Source: Ctena decussata (lineage: Eukaryota; Mollusca; Bivalvia; Lucinida; Lucinidae). Taken from it: a stretch of 64,000 nucleotides of DNA. The stretch lies in the NCBI GenBank assembly GCA_963989385.1, contig OZ022511.1, forward strand, positions 8,246,001-8,310,000. The letters are read 5' to 3'. Below, one piece after another: positions 43,676 to 54,171 of the stretch. A program made the position numbers and the translations under genes. The notes beneath the pieces are model-generated. The model ran no database searches, was not told the DNA's origin, and saw only the letters and a program-made list of their open reading frames with translations. Within the stretch, counting starts at the first letter, position 1. The number at the start of each line of letters is the position of its first letter.

Positions 43676-43800
43676 AATAATTTAGCAATTTTACCAGATA
43701 TACATCAAATTCAATAAGAGATACTTTCAATCAGTATTAAGTAGTGACCCCAAGGCCAGAGAACCAGAATTAACACCGAAACACTGACTAAATGGGTTGA
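43676..43800 (+). repeat. 125-bp dispersed repeat, copy 1
   Basis: TTTACCAGATATACATCAAA ... AAGTAGTGACCCCAAGGCCA ... ACTGACTAAATGG matches 50838-50962. It lies between the two 320-bp duplicates. Confidence 0.75.
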
Positions 43801-43859
43801 TGATATCCTCCGGGTTAATTTCCACCAGCAGTGATATCGGCCCAGTGGTTCTAATATAA

Positions 43860-44180
43860 ACGTCTTTATATCAAATTAAGTGCGACAAACGCGCGTTTCT
43901 GTATTTAACTTCTTCAGTGTCGCTAACCCCCAAAAGTTATACAGAAAAGAGATGATGGGCAGCTCTCGACAGGCAACAAGCATCCCTCTCCGAGCCACAC
44001 TTACCGTCACATTCCGCGGGACACATTAGCTGCTGACATCAGGACCCGTGCGTCTCAAGAAAGTCTACAGATAAGGGAATCAGAAAAAGATGTCCGATGC
44101 AACAAGAACCCGCAAAGGCCAAAACAACTCAAAAGAATGGAAGCCAAACTCCGCTAAGATTCATGTCGCTATGGCAAGTC
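43860..44180. repeat. 320-bp direct duplication, copy 2
   Basis: See 43320-43640. About 60 bp of copy 1 (after GCTGCAGACAT) are deleted or replaced here. Confidence 0.85.
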
Positions 44181-44189
44181 AGTTTTATT

Positions 44190-45402
44190 CGGCTTTAGCC
44201 ATATAACCTTAGAATTGTCTTATATTTTAACCATTTCATTGACCAATATAAATACGCCCGGAATTTGAAAGTAAGTAGCTTCCTTTCGCTCTTTCTTTCT
44301 ACTTTCAGTTTCATTTGACCGTTGGCCTATAAACCGTGTCGTGATGAATCTAGATAATTCGGTCCAAATCGCTTTTTAACACATTTCGCCTATTATGTCG
44401 CTCATGTAAAATGTAAGACCAACAAGATAACTCGACATAGCAATCGAAGACGAAATTAATTATTTTTTTTCTGGCGTTGTTGCTGATGTTGTGTTGGAAC
44501 TGCGACATTTTTGGTTTAAACAATATTTATTGATAAATCTTCGTATACAACATATACATTTACACGTATACACATGATTACATGTATATGGTACAGGATC
44601 TGATAGGAAGCTTAAAGTTTATATAAATCATCTCCTGATGAACATCTAAAGAAGTAATATATGTAAATGGCAGATTAAATAATAGGCCAGGTATGCATAC
44701 AAATAACTGTAAGAAAATCCAGTGTGAGTTCCAGCAGGCATGCAGCGTTATGATGACGACACACCACCGTCGATGCGACTTCATGATGTGACGTCATAAT
44801 GTCGCCTCGACGCCGATGCGACCTCTTCCGACGCCGCCCGCCCGCTGAAACTTAGCAAGTAAGTTCGTGTCGCAATATAGATAGTGATCCTAACAGAGCA
44901 AATGAGAAAAAAATGAGAAACTGAAAAAGAAAGATAAAGAAAAAAAAAGTTGAGCCAGGGGAAAAATAGGTAGGAAAAACAGGTAAAGGTATTGAGAACT
45001 TATATAATACAGCTATTAATAATAATAAAGATAATGATGATAATAGCAATAATAGGATAATCAACGATGAGGTTATACTTGGCTTGTAGGTCGAGAGGCC
45101 TAATAATTACATGAAAAAAAACAGCAGAAGATTTACGAGTCTAAATATCACTTACTACGTTAATAGTAAATAACTAAAGAAAGATTACTATGATTTTGTA
45201 GCGGAATCAAGGTCTTACAACGGTAAAATTACTCTGTAGAAGAGAAAGAGTTGTCAGTTTTTCCCAGGTACATCAGTAACGGTGTCATTTCAACTGCTGT
45301 GGTTTGACATCTTGAATTGATTGGCTAAGTGTAACAAAAAGTATCTAAATACAATGTCGACCGTATCCCTAACACCAAACATACTCAATGCCCTCTAAAC
45401 AA
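44190..45402. other. No gene seen
   Basis: Unassigned DNA; a GC-rich patch at 44760-44845 contains TGACGTCA (44789) and several CGATGCGAC words. AT- and purine-rich afterwards. Confidence 0.4.
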
Positions 45403-45840
45403 CTATAGGACGATTCTCTCATTTGCGTGCGTGCCGTAAAAAGTGGAAACATATGTACACAAATCTTCCTGAATGTAGTATGAAGTCTTGAACTTGTAAG
45501 AACAATGCTTCGTTTTCAGCATCGCTAGAGTTAGGCTTACCATGAAGCAACTGGTGAGTGTCAAGAGTATGTAGATTGTTTGGTAAGTATGTGCGTCGTG
45601 TGTTGCTGTAAATGGGACATGTAAAAAGAAAGTGGTATGCGCTTTCGAAGCCTCCACAGTACAAGAAGGGTTTGGAACAATGTTTTTACGATATAAGTCT
45701 GAGTTTAAAGAGCTGCATCCCATTCGTAATCTGGCATGGAGTACTTGACCCATTCTTGAACCAGCTTGGAAATACTTTGGCGGTGCTCGTCTATCCTTAT
45801 TTAGTCGATACTTGAAAAAGGCAACTGTTGGTGCTTTTTA
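45403..45840 (-). pseudogene. C-terminal end of a LINE ORF (zinc-knuckle tail)
   Basis: On the minus strand: FFKYRLNKDRRAPPKYFQ, GQVLHARLRMGCSSLNSDLY, then NPSC(T), and after a frameshift near 45664 CGGFESAYHFLFTCPIYSN. The pattern LHxRLRxGxSxLNxDL followed by CxC...E...H.L..C is the conserved end of many molluscan and cnidarian non-LTR retrotransposon proteins. One frameshift splits the CxC motif; everything upstream is missing (truncation at about 45845). Confidence 0.7.
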
Positions 45841-46011
45841 TGCTGACATTGAGGTCATTCAATGCTCTGACTGTAGAGGGAAAAATGAGTCAAGGAAGAT
45901 GTTGGTGTTGGCACGAATGTTTCGAATGTCGTTAGAGTTTCTAAGCTTATAAGGTGTACTTTCTTGGATACGGGATGGAACGATAATTAGTAGATAGTCA
46001 GGAGTAAAAGT

Positions 46012-46356
46012 AAAAAGTATGCAAAGACCAGGAACTGAAACAATCAAAGTCCAAATCCAGCCCTCAAACCATAGTTGGAAACAACTAAGATTACAAATAA
46101 TCAAGATACAGAGAACATATGGCCAACCGAGTGAGCAGCTTGTTCCCAAAAGGTGGCCACTCAGCAACCCAAACCGAACCAAAAATAATAATAACATACA
46201 TAAGGTAAAACATCACAGAAACTCTGACACCAAAAACAGGCAACAAAGAACCACAACAGAACTACCGCCTTGGAACGGTCAGTAATGAATTACTGGGGGG
46301 CTTAAATCGATTTTACAGGCCCAACCTCACCCTCAGTTTCTGAAGTGGTACAAAAC
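46012..46356 (+). repeat. 345-bp dispersed repeat, copy B
   Basis: Near-identical inverse of 28017-28370. Both copies carry the same open frame in one direction, but the frame contains no recognisable domain. Confidence 0.85.
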
Positions 46357-46620
46357 ATTTAGTTGGTTGTTCGGTTCGCATGATAACCCTCTAACTCGTC
46401 AATGAATCATCACGGTAAACACATAAATCAAATTTCAACACCATGAAGAAGCAAAGACGAGGACTCAACAGATACAACGGGCCGTCTGACAGGTTGAGAT
46501 CCCTGTCCTGCCAAACAACCCCACTGGAAATCTGAAGCAAAAGAAGGTCACCAGTTGAGCCCCGGTGGACCAAGCAACAGACAAAAAGGCTCCGGTCCCA
46601 ACCAACTAAAATATATAGCT

Positions 46621-47013
46621 TTAGGTCGGGGCCATCATAGAGTCTGACGACCGATTCCCCGGTGTGCAATTAAAGAGTGCAGCAAAGCTATCAACCGTGA
46701 TTGGGTTAATCACTAAGCATGCAGACTGTCGCATAACATTTAAATTATAGCCAATACGTTTGTGACGTATTATTATTTTTCAAAATTGATCAGAAAAATC
46801 AGTCCTACCCTTAATCTTTTTGAATTTGTATACTAAGTCACCATAAAATTCTGGTTCCGATAGGCCTTGGTGTAAAAGAAATTTTAATCCGACATCAAAT
46901 TTTGAAACCAATTCATGGTGTCTGCGATAGAATTTAGAAAAAGCCTTTCTAAGCTTATGATACCGATAGCCCTGTTGAAGAAGTTTAGCAGTTGAACATT
47001 TATTGGTAGTCAT
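46621..47013 (-). pseudogene. Conserved mobile-element-type ORF, one nonsense codon
   Basis: 131 codons from ATG 47011-47013 (MTTNKCSTAKLLQQGYRYHK ... EFYGDLVYKFKKIKG) through an in-frame TGA at 46780-46782, then continuing RHKRIGYNLNVMRQSACLV, NPITVDSFAALFNCTP and SSDSMMAPT to TAA at 46621-46623. The continuous, compositionally uniform frame past the TGA argues for one CGA-to-TGA change. I believe this basic protein segment recurs in bivalve and other invertebrate genomes next to reverse-transcriptase genes, but I cannot name its domain. Confidence 0.5.
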
Positions 47014-47029
47014 TTATAGTCTGTAAGCC

Positions 47030-48861
47030 CATTTAATATTTTATAAAAAAAATACTAGTTTATGTTTGTTTCGTCTTTCTTGAAGAGACTCCCACCCAAG
47101 GTCAGAAAGCAGTTTATCTATGCTGCAAAGTTTTGTAGCCCCTGTAATTATTCTTGCGGCCTTGATATGAACAGCTTCTAATTATTTTTTGGCTTCAGTT
47201 GTGGAGTTATCCCAAACGGAATCGCTGTATTCTAAGATAGGACGTACAAATGCAGTACATATTTTTTTTTCAAGTGGTTTTCTATTGAGTTTAAACTTGA
47301 GAGCTCTTTATAAATTTAGTCTGGTCCATGCGGCAGCAGAAATGATTGCGATATGTTCCACCCAGTTGCCAGACTCAGAAAATGTTAAACCGAGATGTTT
47401 ATGAGATGAAGTATTTATAACCAATACGTTGTCCATGTAAAGAGGTGGGTGGTCGACTGTTTCATTTTTTCTGGAGATGAGCATCGAACAATTTTTTGAA
47501 GGATTAAAGTCTACCTGCCAAGTTTTGCCCCACTTAGTAATGTGTCTCAGATCATTGTTCAGTGTTACTGCTGCTGAATTGGGATTATCTACTATGATGT
47601 ACAGGCTTGTGCCGTCTGCGAAGAGTCTAACAGATGCATTTATTTCATTAACAATATCATTGATATAGACAAGAAACTTAAGCTGTCCGAGGACAGAACC
47701 TTGCGGAACACCGGCTTTTACAGAAGCCCAATCCGAAGCTTGGCCGTTGAGAATAACACGTTGCTTTCGTTCTGTTAAATAGCTAGAAAACCACCGTAAA
47801 AGATCATTTGGACAACCAATATCTGCTAGTTTATGAAGAAGACCCCGATGCCAAACTCTGTCAAAAGCCTTCCCGATGCCAAACTCTGTCAAAAGCCTTG
47901 CTAATATCGCAAAATACCACTCGCACCTCCTTACCATTGTCTACCGCCTCACAGAAGCTATGATAGGTATGCAATAACTGGAATGTCGTGGAATCCCCGT
48001 GGATAAATCCAGACTGAAAGGGAGTGAGAAGCTTGTACTCGTTTATATAATTGTACAATTTTTTGTGTGACTGCATCGTTCTATGACTTTAGCAGAGTGA
48101 CAGAGAAGAGAAACAGGTCTGTAATTAGTAGGTTTAGATTTATCGTCCTTTTTATGAATCGGAGTGACATTGGAAAATTTCCAGTCTGTTGGGAAAAAGC
48201 CTTGTTGCAATGAAGAGTTGAAAAGAATAGAATATGGTTTAGAAAGAACACAAGACCCTTCTTTAAGAAGGCGAGGACTCATAAGATCGGGCCCGCAAGA
48301 TTTTGTAACATTAAGATTATCTAATACGTCTTTGACATCTTCAGTATGTATGAAGATTGAATTTAATAGGGGATGGGTAAGAGGAACATGTTGAGGCAGA
48401 GTTTTGTTTTCATCGCTGACAACAGACCGTGAGACGTAATATTTGTTTAACAGGTTAGCTTTTTGTATGTCTGTTTCAGCATATTCGTTATTTAGCGTAA
48501 GAGTTGGTACATTGTATGACGACTTGTCTACTTTAAGCATTTGTTTCGATGTTTTCCAAAATAGTTTTGAGTTTGAGCTTTCGCTGTTAATTAAAGTTTC
48601 AAGTTTATCAAAGTAGGCTTGCTTAAATTTCCGAATTTCGTTAGTGACGGTGTTTTTAAGGGTCTTATATTGGTTCCAAAAGTAATTGTCCTTATTATTT
48701 TTGAATGTTTTGTATGCCCGCTTACGTTTACGTTTTATATGTTTTATGTGGCATGTTATCCAAGGATGATCATTTGGTCTCACCGTGATAATTTTATTTG
48801 GGATAGTTTTATGAGCAGCATCAAAAAAAGGCTTCTGTTCGAATTTCACCCCTAGAATCAA
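47030..48861 (-). pseudogene. LINE reverse transcriptase, inactivated
   Basis: The frame 48043-48861 covers the linker and RT fingers: NDHPWITCHIKHIKRKRKRA, LNVTKSCGPDLMSPRLLK, FPTDWKFSNVTPIHKKDD and NYRPVSLL. The palm is at 47308-48076: FQSGFIHGDSTTFQLL, VVFCDISKAFDRVWH (motif A), AGVPQGSVLGQLKFLVYIND (motif B), then LFADGTSLY in place of FADDTSLY. The second catalytic aspartate of motif C is therefore Gly. An exact 28-bp tandem duplication (47844-47871 and 47872-47899) repeats the KAFDRVWHR coding segment and shifts the frame. Both lesions would abolish polymerase activity. Confidence 0.85.
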
Positions 48862-48901
48862 TATCTTTGTTTGTTATTTTCTTTTCAAGGTCATGTCTTC
48901 T

Positions 48902-50074
48902 TTAAATTTCACGGTACTGGTCAAAATCTGCTCTTGCATAATACCATATTTTTCTTTTGTATGTTTTAAGCGACATTCGAACTAATTTTAGTAATACTAA
49001 TGTGAGGCAATGATACTTTATTTCGTCTGGAATGAAAGGGTCTGCAACACAACTGGTTAGAATGTTATTTTCGTTGCTTACAAGTATAAGGTCAATGAGA
49101 GAAGCTGAGTGTTCGGTATAATGCGTTGGCTCTTGTATTAATTGTTTCAAGTTAAATTGCAGCATCATATCCTTAGTTTTATTATTGTCATTGGTGAGCA
49201 TGTTATACTTTAAATCTCCAGTTATTATAATATTAGGAATATTTGTATTATGCGCTCGGTCAATACTCTCAAGAATCAGATTGAAATAGTCCAAGTTGCT
49301 GTTTGGTGGTCTATAGAACCCTCCAATAAGTACTTTCTTGGTTTGGCGATAGCCTCTACCCATACGGCTTCCAAGCCACGTATTTCAAGATCTTTACGGC
49401 GTTTACAGAGAAATGTGCCCCTTCCAAACATTATTACTCCTCCACCAGGTCGATCACATCTGTCCGTCCTGAAAGATGGCAAAAAACTTTCAAGGAAATA
49501 TCTTCATTAGGAGTACTTGGTTTAAGCCAGCTTTCAGAAAAAAAACAGCTATGTCGGATGCTTGTACCTCACATCTTACCAAGTCAATTTTCGGTAATAT
49601 GCTTTGAATGTTAAGATGAAAAATACTGAGGTGGTTTGATTGCAGTTCAATAGTAGATGAGCTCGAGAGGCTTCTCTCATCAAGGCTGTTGACAGTGTTT
49701 GGACCTGGGTTTGGATGTACATCGCCACACAAAAGAAGAAGATCGAGGGACCATAACAGAAAGTTAGCCAAACAGAGAAACAAAATCCCTGCTTGGGTGA
49801 ATGCTATATTATCAAGATGCAATAGCAAGACCTTGCAGCTAAGGTGTGCCTGGTTTAAGAATCTAAAAGTCTCATTGGCGCGTTGAAGAGAAAGGATCAA
49901 ACTCAGACTGATAATATTAAATGATTGGACATTTTGGAATAAACTCAGCAGCACAGGTATCAGAACTGTATAGAAGTGGAGTCGTTTTACGGCACCTAGT
50001 CTGTGAGTTTGACATATCCCGGAAAAGCCACCAAGACCGTACGATTTCAATATATTGGACATTAAGTGCCCCAT
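48902..50074 (-). pseudogene. LINE leader, 2A-like motif and endonuclease domain
   Basis: The 194-codon frame 49490-50074 begins with about 120 mostly hydrophobic residues, ending LLLLCGDVHPNPGP. The last eight residues resemble the 2A skipping signal D(V/I)ExNPGP, with His in place of Glu. The endonuclease starts LSIFHLNIQSILPK (usual LN.QS), passes a frameshift near 49490, continues RPGGGVIMF...CKRRKDLEIRGLEAVW and, after another frameshift near 49320, GGFYRPPNSNLDYF, IITGDLKYNML (normally GDFN; here Leu and Lys replace Phe and Asn), and SLIDLILVSN ... YHCLT. The altered GDxN motif suggests loss of nicking activity. Confidence 0.75.
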
Positions 50075-50837
50075 AATATGAGCTACAGGAAAATCAAAAG
50101 AAGTCTTGGTAGCCTTTCCGATATATCAAATCTAAGAATGCAGGCCTGTGCTTGTATAACATATAATTCGCCCTGAAAAAGGCATGCAGATACTTTGGCG
50201 GGAACGGTCAACAGTGTATAAAGATATAAAGAATAAGAGAACAGAGCAAAAAATACAAAAGGGTACATTCTAAATATAACAAAAATGCGTGAATCCACAT
50301 GGAAGAAATACTTTTTCAATTTCTGAAAGTAGAGTAAACCATTTCACTTATAATGCAAAATGGTTGACTCTACTTAATAATTTTAAGAAATGGTGTCTTT
50401 ACTATGGCCACATCTCTTTTCCTGTGGCAGAATGAGATCCGATCAGGATAAATGAATGAGTAGCTTTCTTGTGAGCTTTACAACAGTATTTCAGTCATGT
50501 CAGTGCGATACATGAATAAATGGACTGGTTCTGGACATACAAGAATGCATTATGGCAAGCGCTAAGAATGCACATTTGTAAGATAAAATTTCGGGCGGTC
50601 AGCGAGCCAATCCTCATTGTTATGAGCAACACTGACAGAACCCAATCAAAATTCAACAGCATTTCTGAAATCGAAACCCCAACACCAACAACAAATATGC
50701 ATATCAACATGCGCATCCGTACAATCTGGTCAGCACATTCGATATTTTACATGAACCTGACTCATACATATTATAAAACACACTTCTATTTAATCCGATT
50801 ATCTGTTTTTAAAGATATTTCTTTGTTTAGGACTAAT
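50075..50837. other. No gene seen; possible LINE 5' region
   Basis: Could include the 5'UTR of the minus-strand LINE, but nothing marks its start. A CTTTCA...AGTAAACC/GGTTGACTCTACTT half-mirror lies at about 50318-50375. Confidence 0.4.
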
Positions 50838-50962
50838 TTAGAAACTTTACCACATATTCATCAAATTGAATAAGAAATCCTATTAATCAGTATTTAAGTA
50901 GTGACCCCAATGCCAGAGAACCAGAATCAACACTGAAATACTGACTAACTGGATAGGTCCAT
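50838..50962 (+). repeat. 125-bp dispersed repeat, copy 2
   Basis: TTTACCACATATTCATCAAA ... AAGTAGTGACCCCAATGCCA ... ATACTGACTAACTGG, compare 43676-43800. Confidence 0.75.
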
Positions 50963-51035
50963 TTCTGGTCTAAGAGGTTTCTAGTGATTTTTTTCACTAT
51001 AATTGTAGTTTACATATTTTAAGGAAACAATGTAG

Positions 51036-51095
51036 ACCTTGATCAGACGCCGCACAACACGGCGTCTGAACTGGGTCTGAATTGATTGCATGAGA
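51036..51095 (+). repeat. Hairpin repeat family (CAGACGCCGC), copy 5
   Basis: CAGACGCCGCACAACACGGCGTCTG (51044-51068) followed by AACTGGGTCTGAATTG. Confidence 0.75.
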
Positions 51096-51618
51096 CCCAA
51101 AAGTTTTTGTAGTCTCTATGTAAGTGTATTGGTACGTTTTCATGATAAAAAAAATTGCTTTTTGGTTTCACATCTCCTCTTAACGGGGTCAACTCGTAAA
51201 AGAAATAATTACCTCTTCTAGGAGAAAATTCTTCTTTTTACGGATAGAACTCTTTTTTGGAAGTGCAGCTGTGCCCAGGAAACGAAACAGGAAGTTACCT
51301 GAAGAAGGAAATAAGAGACTATTTCTATTACTTCTACCGTCAAATATTACCCCTATTTCTTATTTCTCTATTTCTTCAACTGTAAATTATTATCATATGT
51401 AAGATTATATTTATTAAGCCAAAGCAAGCAATGTTAACCTCTTATACTCGGTCGGATTTTTCTTTCGCACCGGGAACATCCTTAAATATGTTCGAAAGAT
51501 AATATTTCTATATTCTTTTGTCACCGCGACGTTGAGGTCCGCGTCAGCATCAGTTCGCTTCTCTTTCGGCGTCCGTTTTTTGGGTGGTCCTTGTTATTAA
51601 CCTTGTTGAAATTTTCAG
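51096..51618. other. Upstream of the carbonic anhydrase exon; nothing recognised
   Basis: No additional carbonic anhydrase exon, promoter element or repeat identified. Ends in the acceptor-like TTGTTGAAATTTTCAG. Confidence 0.4.
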
Positions 51619-51812
51619 AGGTTGGGCTGGGACGATCTATGTTGTCCCTCAACAGTACTTGTTCAATTTAGGCATTGCTGCGGAATTTCTGCTCAACAAC
51701 CCGGATTATTTTCTGAAAGGTGTTCCATACAGAGAAGAGGACAAGTATCAACTCGATCAATTCCATTTCCATTGCGGAAGAAACGACAGAGAAGGCTCAG
51801 AGCACAAGATTG
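51619..51812 (+). CDS. Alpha-carbonic anhydrase exon (partial gene)
   Basis: The frame reads ...NLGIAAEFLLNNPDYF, KGVPYREEDKYQLDQFHFHC, GRNDREGSEHKIG. YQLDQFHFHxG...GSEH is the diagnostic alpha-CA zinc-site block: the first two zinc histidines (FHFH) are present, and the usual Trp of FHFHWG is Cys. A TTTTCAG acceptor precedes it (51612-51618) and G|GTAGGA gives a donor at 51813. The upstream part (GWAGTIYVVPQQY) does not look like carbonic anhydrase, so the true acceptor may be the CAACAG near 51649-51654. The third histidine and the rest of the enzyme were not found downstream within this window, so this is either one exon of a long-intron gene or an orphan copy. The family catalyses CO2 hydration and in molluscs often serves shell or acid-base physiology (established knowledge). 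Confidence 0.6.
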
Positions 51813-52758
51813 GTAGGAGAGCTGCTTCAGGGGAGGTATAAAAGCAACCCAAACGCATAATTAGTTAATTAGTTTCAAGTTCTCAGTCCTAGGTAATCAA
51901 GTTTCGAGAAGTTTTAAATTACTATAAGTCACAGACTGACACCGGTGGTTTGAAGCACTGAAAGAGTTGTAAGTTATAAACTTAGTTTTGAAATCTTGAA
52001 ATATATTTATTTGGTTTTATCTCATGTAAGCGTTATCGTGATAAGAGCATAGATTGTATAACTCATAGCAGAGTATACTTTTCCTATCTTCGTTATATAT
52101 TATGGAGTGATAATCAATAGCAGTGCAATCCTTAATATGTTACCTAAGCGCTTTCCCCTTTCCGCTTCTTCAGAGGTTTTAGACGATAAAATAAAAAGAA
52201 ACAATAAGCAAAATACTTACATTTCGAGAACAAGATCTGAACATTAACAGTCTGGGGACTTATGGATTTCCTTCACGCTTATTTGTATGGTCAGCCATAA
52301 TTCTTACGTTTTTCAGCCAACTCACTAAAATGGCAAATTAACCTACTGGCAGTGTTCAGTATGACCTGTCTACACTTAACATTAATATATGGTCCAGCCC
52401 TTAACTATTCTCAGTATAAACAGTCTTATTTTGTCTGCATAATTAGGGTCAAAATTAGGCAAATAGTGTGTGTATTTGACTTGTTTTATATCCAAAACAA
52501 TAGATATTTAATTTCTATTTTTTATAATGTGTTACGATCAAAAGTGTCTACAATGCTTGCTTTTTTGTAACGGATGCTAATTGTACAAGTTACTCAAGGT
52601 TTTGCACCAGTTACTCGTCAGAAAAGTACTTGTTTTTTTTTTTTGCCTTTGTTATGGTCAGCCATACCACCAGAAGAAACCAACGTTATGGCTTTCCATC
52701 ACGTTTCATCCTTTCGACATGTAGTGAAATCTTGTGGTAAAAATTTCAGTAATTATGT
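51813..52758. other. No gene seen
   Basis: If the carbonic anhydrase exon is real this is its intron. No further exon recognised. AT-rich. Confidence 0.4.
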
Positions 52759-53127
52759 TACGGTAAGCCATCATGTCAGTATATTTAAAATGCATGGTTA
52801 ACCATCACAAATATGCGTTAAAACAAAAATGAACAAAATGTTCCCCTTATCGGGGAACAAAGAACAAAGACGAAAATGGGACAAAAGAGACATCCCGTAC
52901 CTACTGCAAGCACAGCAGGCACGTGTCAGTCAATATTGGAAGGGCGCCGCATATGCATCCTGTCAATTATCCTCTAGAAGGTATGCTGGAGTTAACGGTA
53001 AGCTATCAATCAGTATATTTAAAATGCATGGTTAACCATCACAAATATGCGTTAAAACAAAAATGAACAAAATATTCCCCTTATCGGGGAACAAAGAACA
53101 AAGACGAAAATGGGACAAAAGAGACAT
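52759..53127 (+). repeat. Two 132-bp direct repeats enclosing a dispersed-repeat fragment
   Basis: 52759-52892 and 52996-53127 are almost identical (TCAGTATATTTAAAATGCAT, TTAACCATCACAAATATGCG, TTCCCCTTATCGGGGAA, AAAATGGGACAAAAGAGACA). Between them is a piece related to 26840-26940 (CGTACCTACTGCAAGCACAG ... CATATGCATCC). The palindrome TTCCCCTTATCGGGGAA is in both. Confidence 0.85.
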
Positions 53128-53189
53128 ATATATATAATACTTTTAAGCGTTTGCGTCACTGTGAGGACTTAGGCGGCTTTCCCTGCAGG

Positions 53190-53275
53190 CACAAAACGTT
53201 AAATAAACATTGAATCAACGTTGGTTCAATATTCGTTGAATCAACGCTAGTTTAATGTTTATTCAGCGTTCTGTG
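53190..53275. repeat. AATCAACGTTGGTT-type repeat, copy 2
   Basis: ATTGAATCAACGTTGGTTCA and CGTTGAATCAACGC; compare 40608 and 59565. Confidence 0.6.
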
Positions 53276-53710
53276 TATGATGGATTCTGTCTTTTTCAGG
53301 CTCATATAGTTTACTTTAACACAAAGTACGCCAGTCTGTCGGAAGCTTTAAACTTTCACGACGTTGTTGAGGTCGTTAGAATCTTTGATTGGTAGATGAT
53401 TTGGGATTTTCAGCCCTTAATCAGTCTTTCAGTCATTTCAGACAAATAATGGAATGGGTGTGATAACGTTAAAGCTAAGCCAAATTAAAGGTTCAGAAAG
53501 AGATAACGGCCTGTCTGATCTCGAGACCGTCTTTTTTTCTGGACAACAAATCTAGTGTCAGCAATGCCATCTCCTGTGCATTTCATGGGTTCCGCGCCTT
53601 GGGAACTCTAGTCAGAGTGTATACAACTTAAACAACAAACACAACCTAACATCGGAAATAGGAATCTCTTGTTGTTTTTTGTTTGATACGCTGCTTGAAC
53701 TAACAGTAGG
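53276..53710. other. No gene seen
   Basis: Unassigned DNA. Confidence 0.35.
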
Positions 53711-53902
53711 CAGTCAACTCTCGATATCTCAAAGTCGAAATTCATCTCATCTTCTTGTCCCAGCAAATTTACTTTGAGATATCAGTAGTTTGAGGTAACA
53801 GGAGGTGAAATGTAAATAAAAAATAGCAAATGTGTCCAAAGTATATTCTTGAAGTAATAGGATACTTTGAATATCAGTCTCCGAGATATCGAGGGATGAC
53901 TG
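53711..53902. mobile_element. 192-bp MITE with pogo-like ends
   Basis: CAGTCAACTCTCGATATCT and (reverse complement of the right end) CAGTCATCCCTCGATATCT match at 17 of 19 bases. A start with CAGT and a length near 200 bp recall pogo/Tigger-derived MITEs. Clear TA duplication is not seen at the exact ends. Confidence 0.65.
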
Positions 53903-54125
53903 TACTGTCTGTCTCACTGTTAAGGTCAAAAATCTTATCACGCACCGCCGATTTTTGACGCACAGGTATTAGTCAAACTCAGGACATCTTTGTAGCCATG
54001 CGTCATATTCAAATTTTACATTCATTGAAAGTCCCATATAAATGATGGTCGGTTTGTAGTTCAGTCGTTGGGGAACTTGCTGACGTTAAACGTCATTAAA
54101 GTTCAGACACATGTTGACTTTCTCA

Positions 54126-54171
54126 ACAATACAATACAATACAATACTACAATACAATACAATACAATACT
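54126..54171 (+). repeat. (ACAAT)n microsatellite
   Basis: About eight ACAAT units with one ACT interruption. Followed by CTATTGGGTAAATAAAGGCC, which resembles the 3' end of a LINE; this would be a reverse-strand insertion if so. Confidence 0.85.

Larger units (their letters stand above)
47020..50074 (-). mobile_element. Defective APE-type LINE (CR1/Jockey-like), about 3 kb
   Basis: Domains read on the minus strand, from 50074 downward: a hydrophobic leader; a 2A-like motif; an apurinic-type endonuclease; a linker; a reverse transcriptase; and the thumb segment IDKLLSDLGWESLQERRNKH near 47060-47120. Several frameshifts, a 28-bp tandem duplication and changed catalytic residues show it is dead. 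The 3' end is truncated near 47020, where the unrelated ORF at 46621-47013 begins. No poly-A or target duplication found. Confidence 0.85.

Noticed and set aside
43320..44180. LTR retrotransposon
   Set aside because: The duplicated blocks lack TG...CA ends, a primer-binding site and any gag/pol frame between them; kept only as a duplication.
47477..48394. Plus-strand frames across the LINE
   Set aside because: Antisense shadows of the reverse transcriptase.
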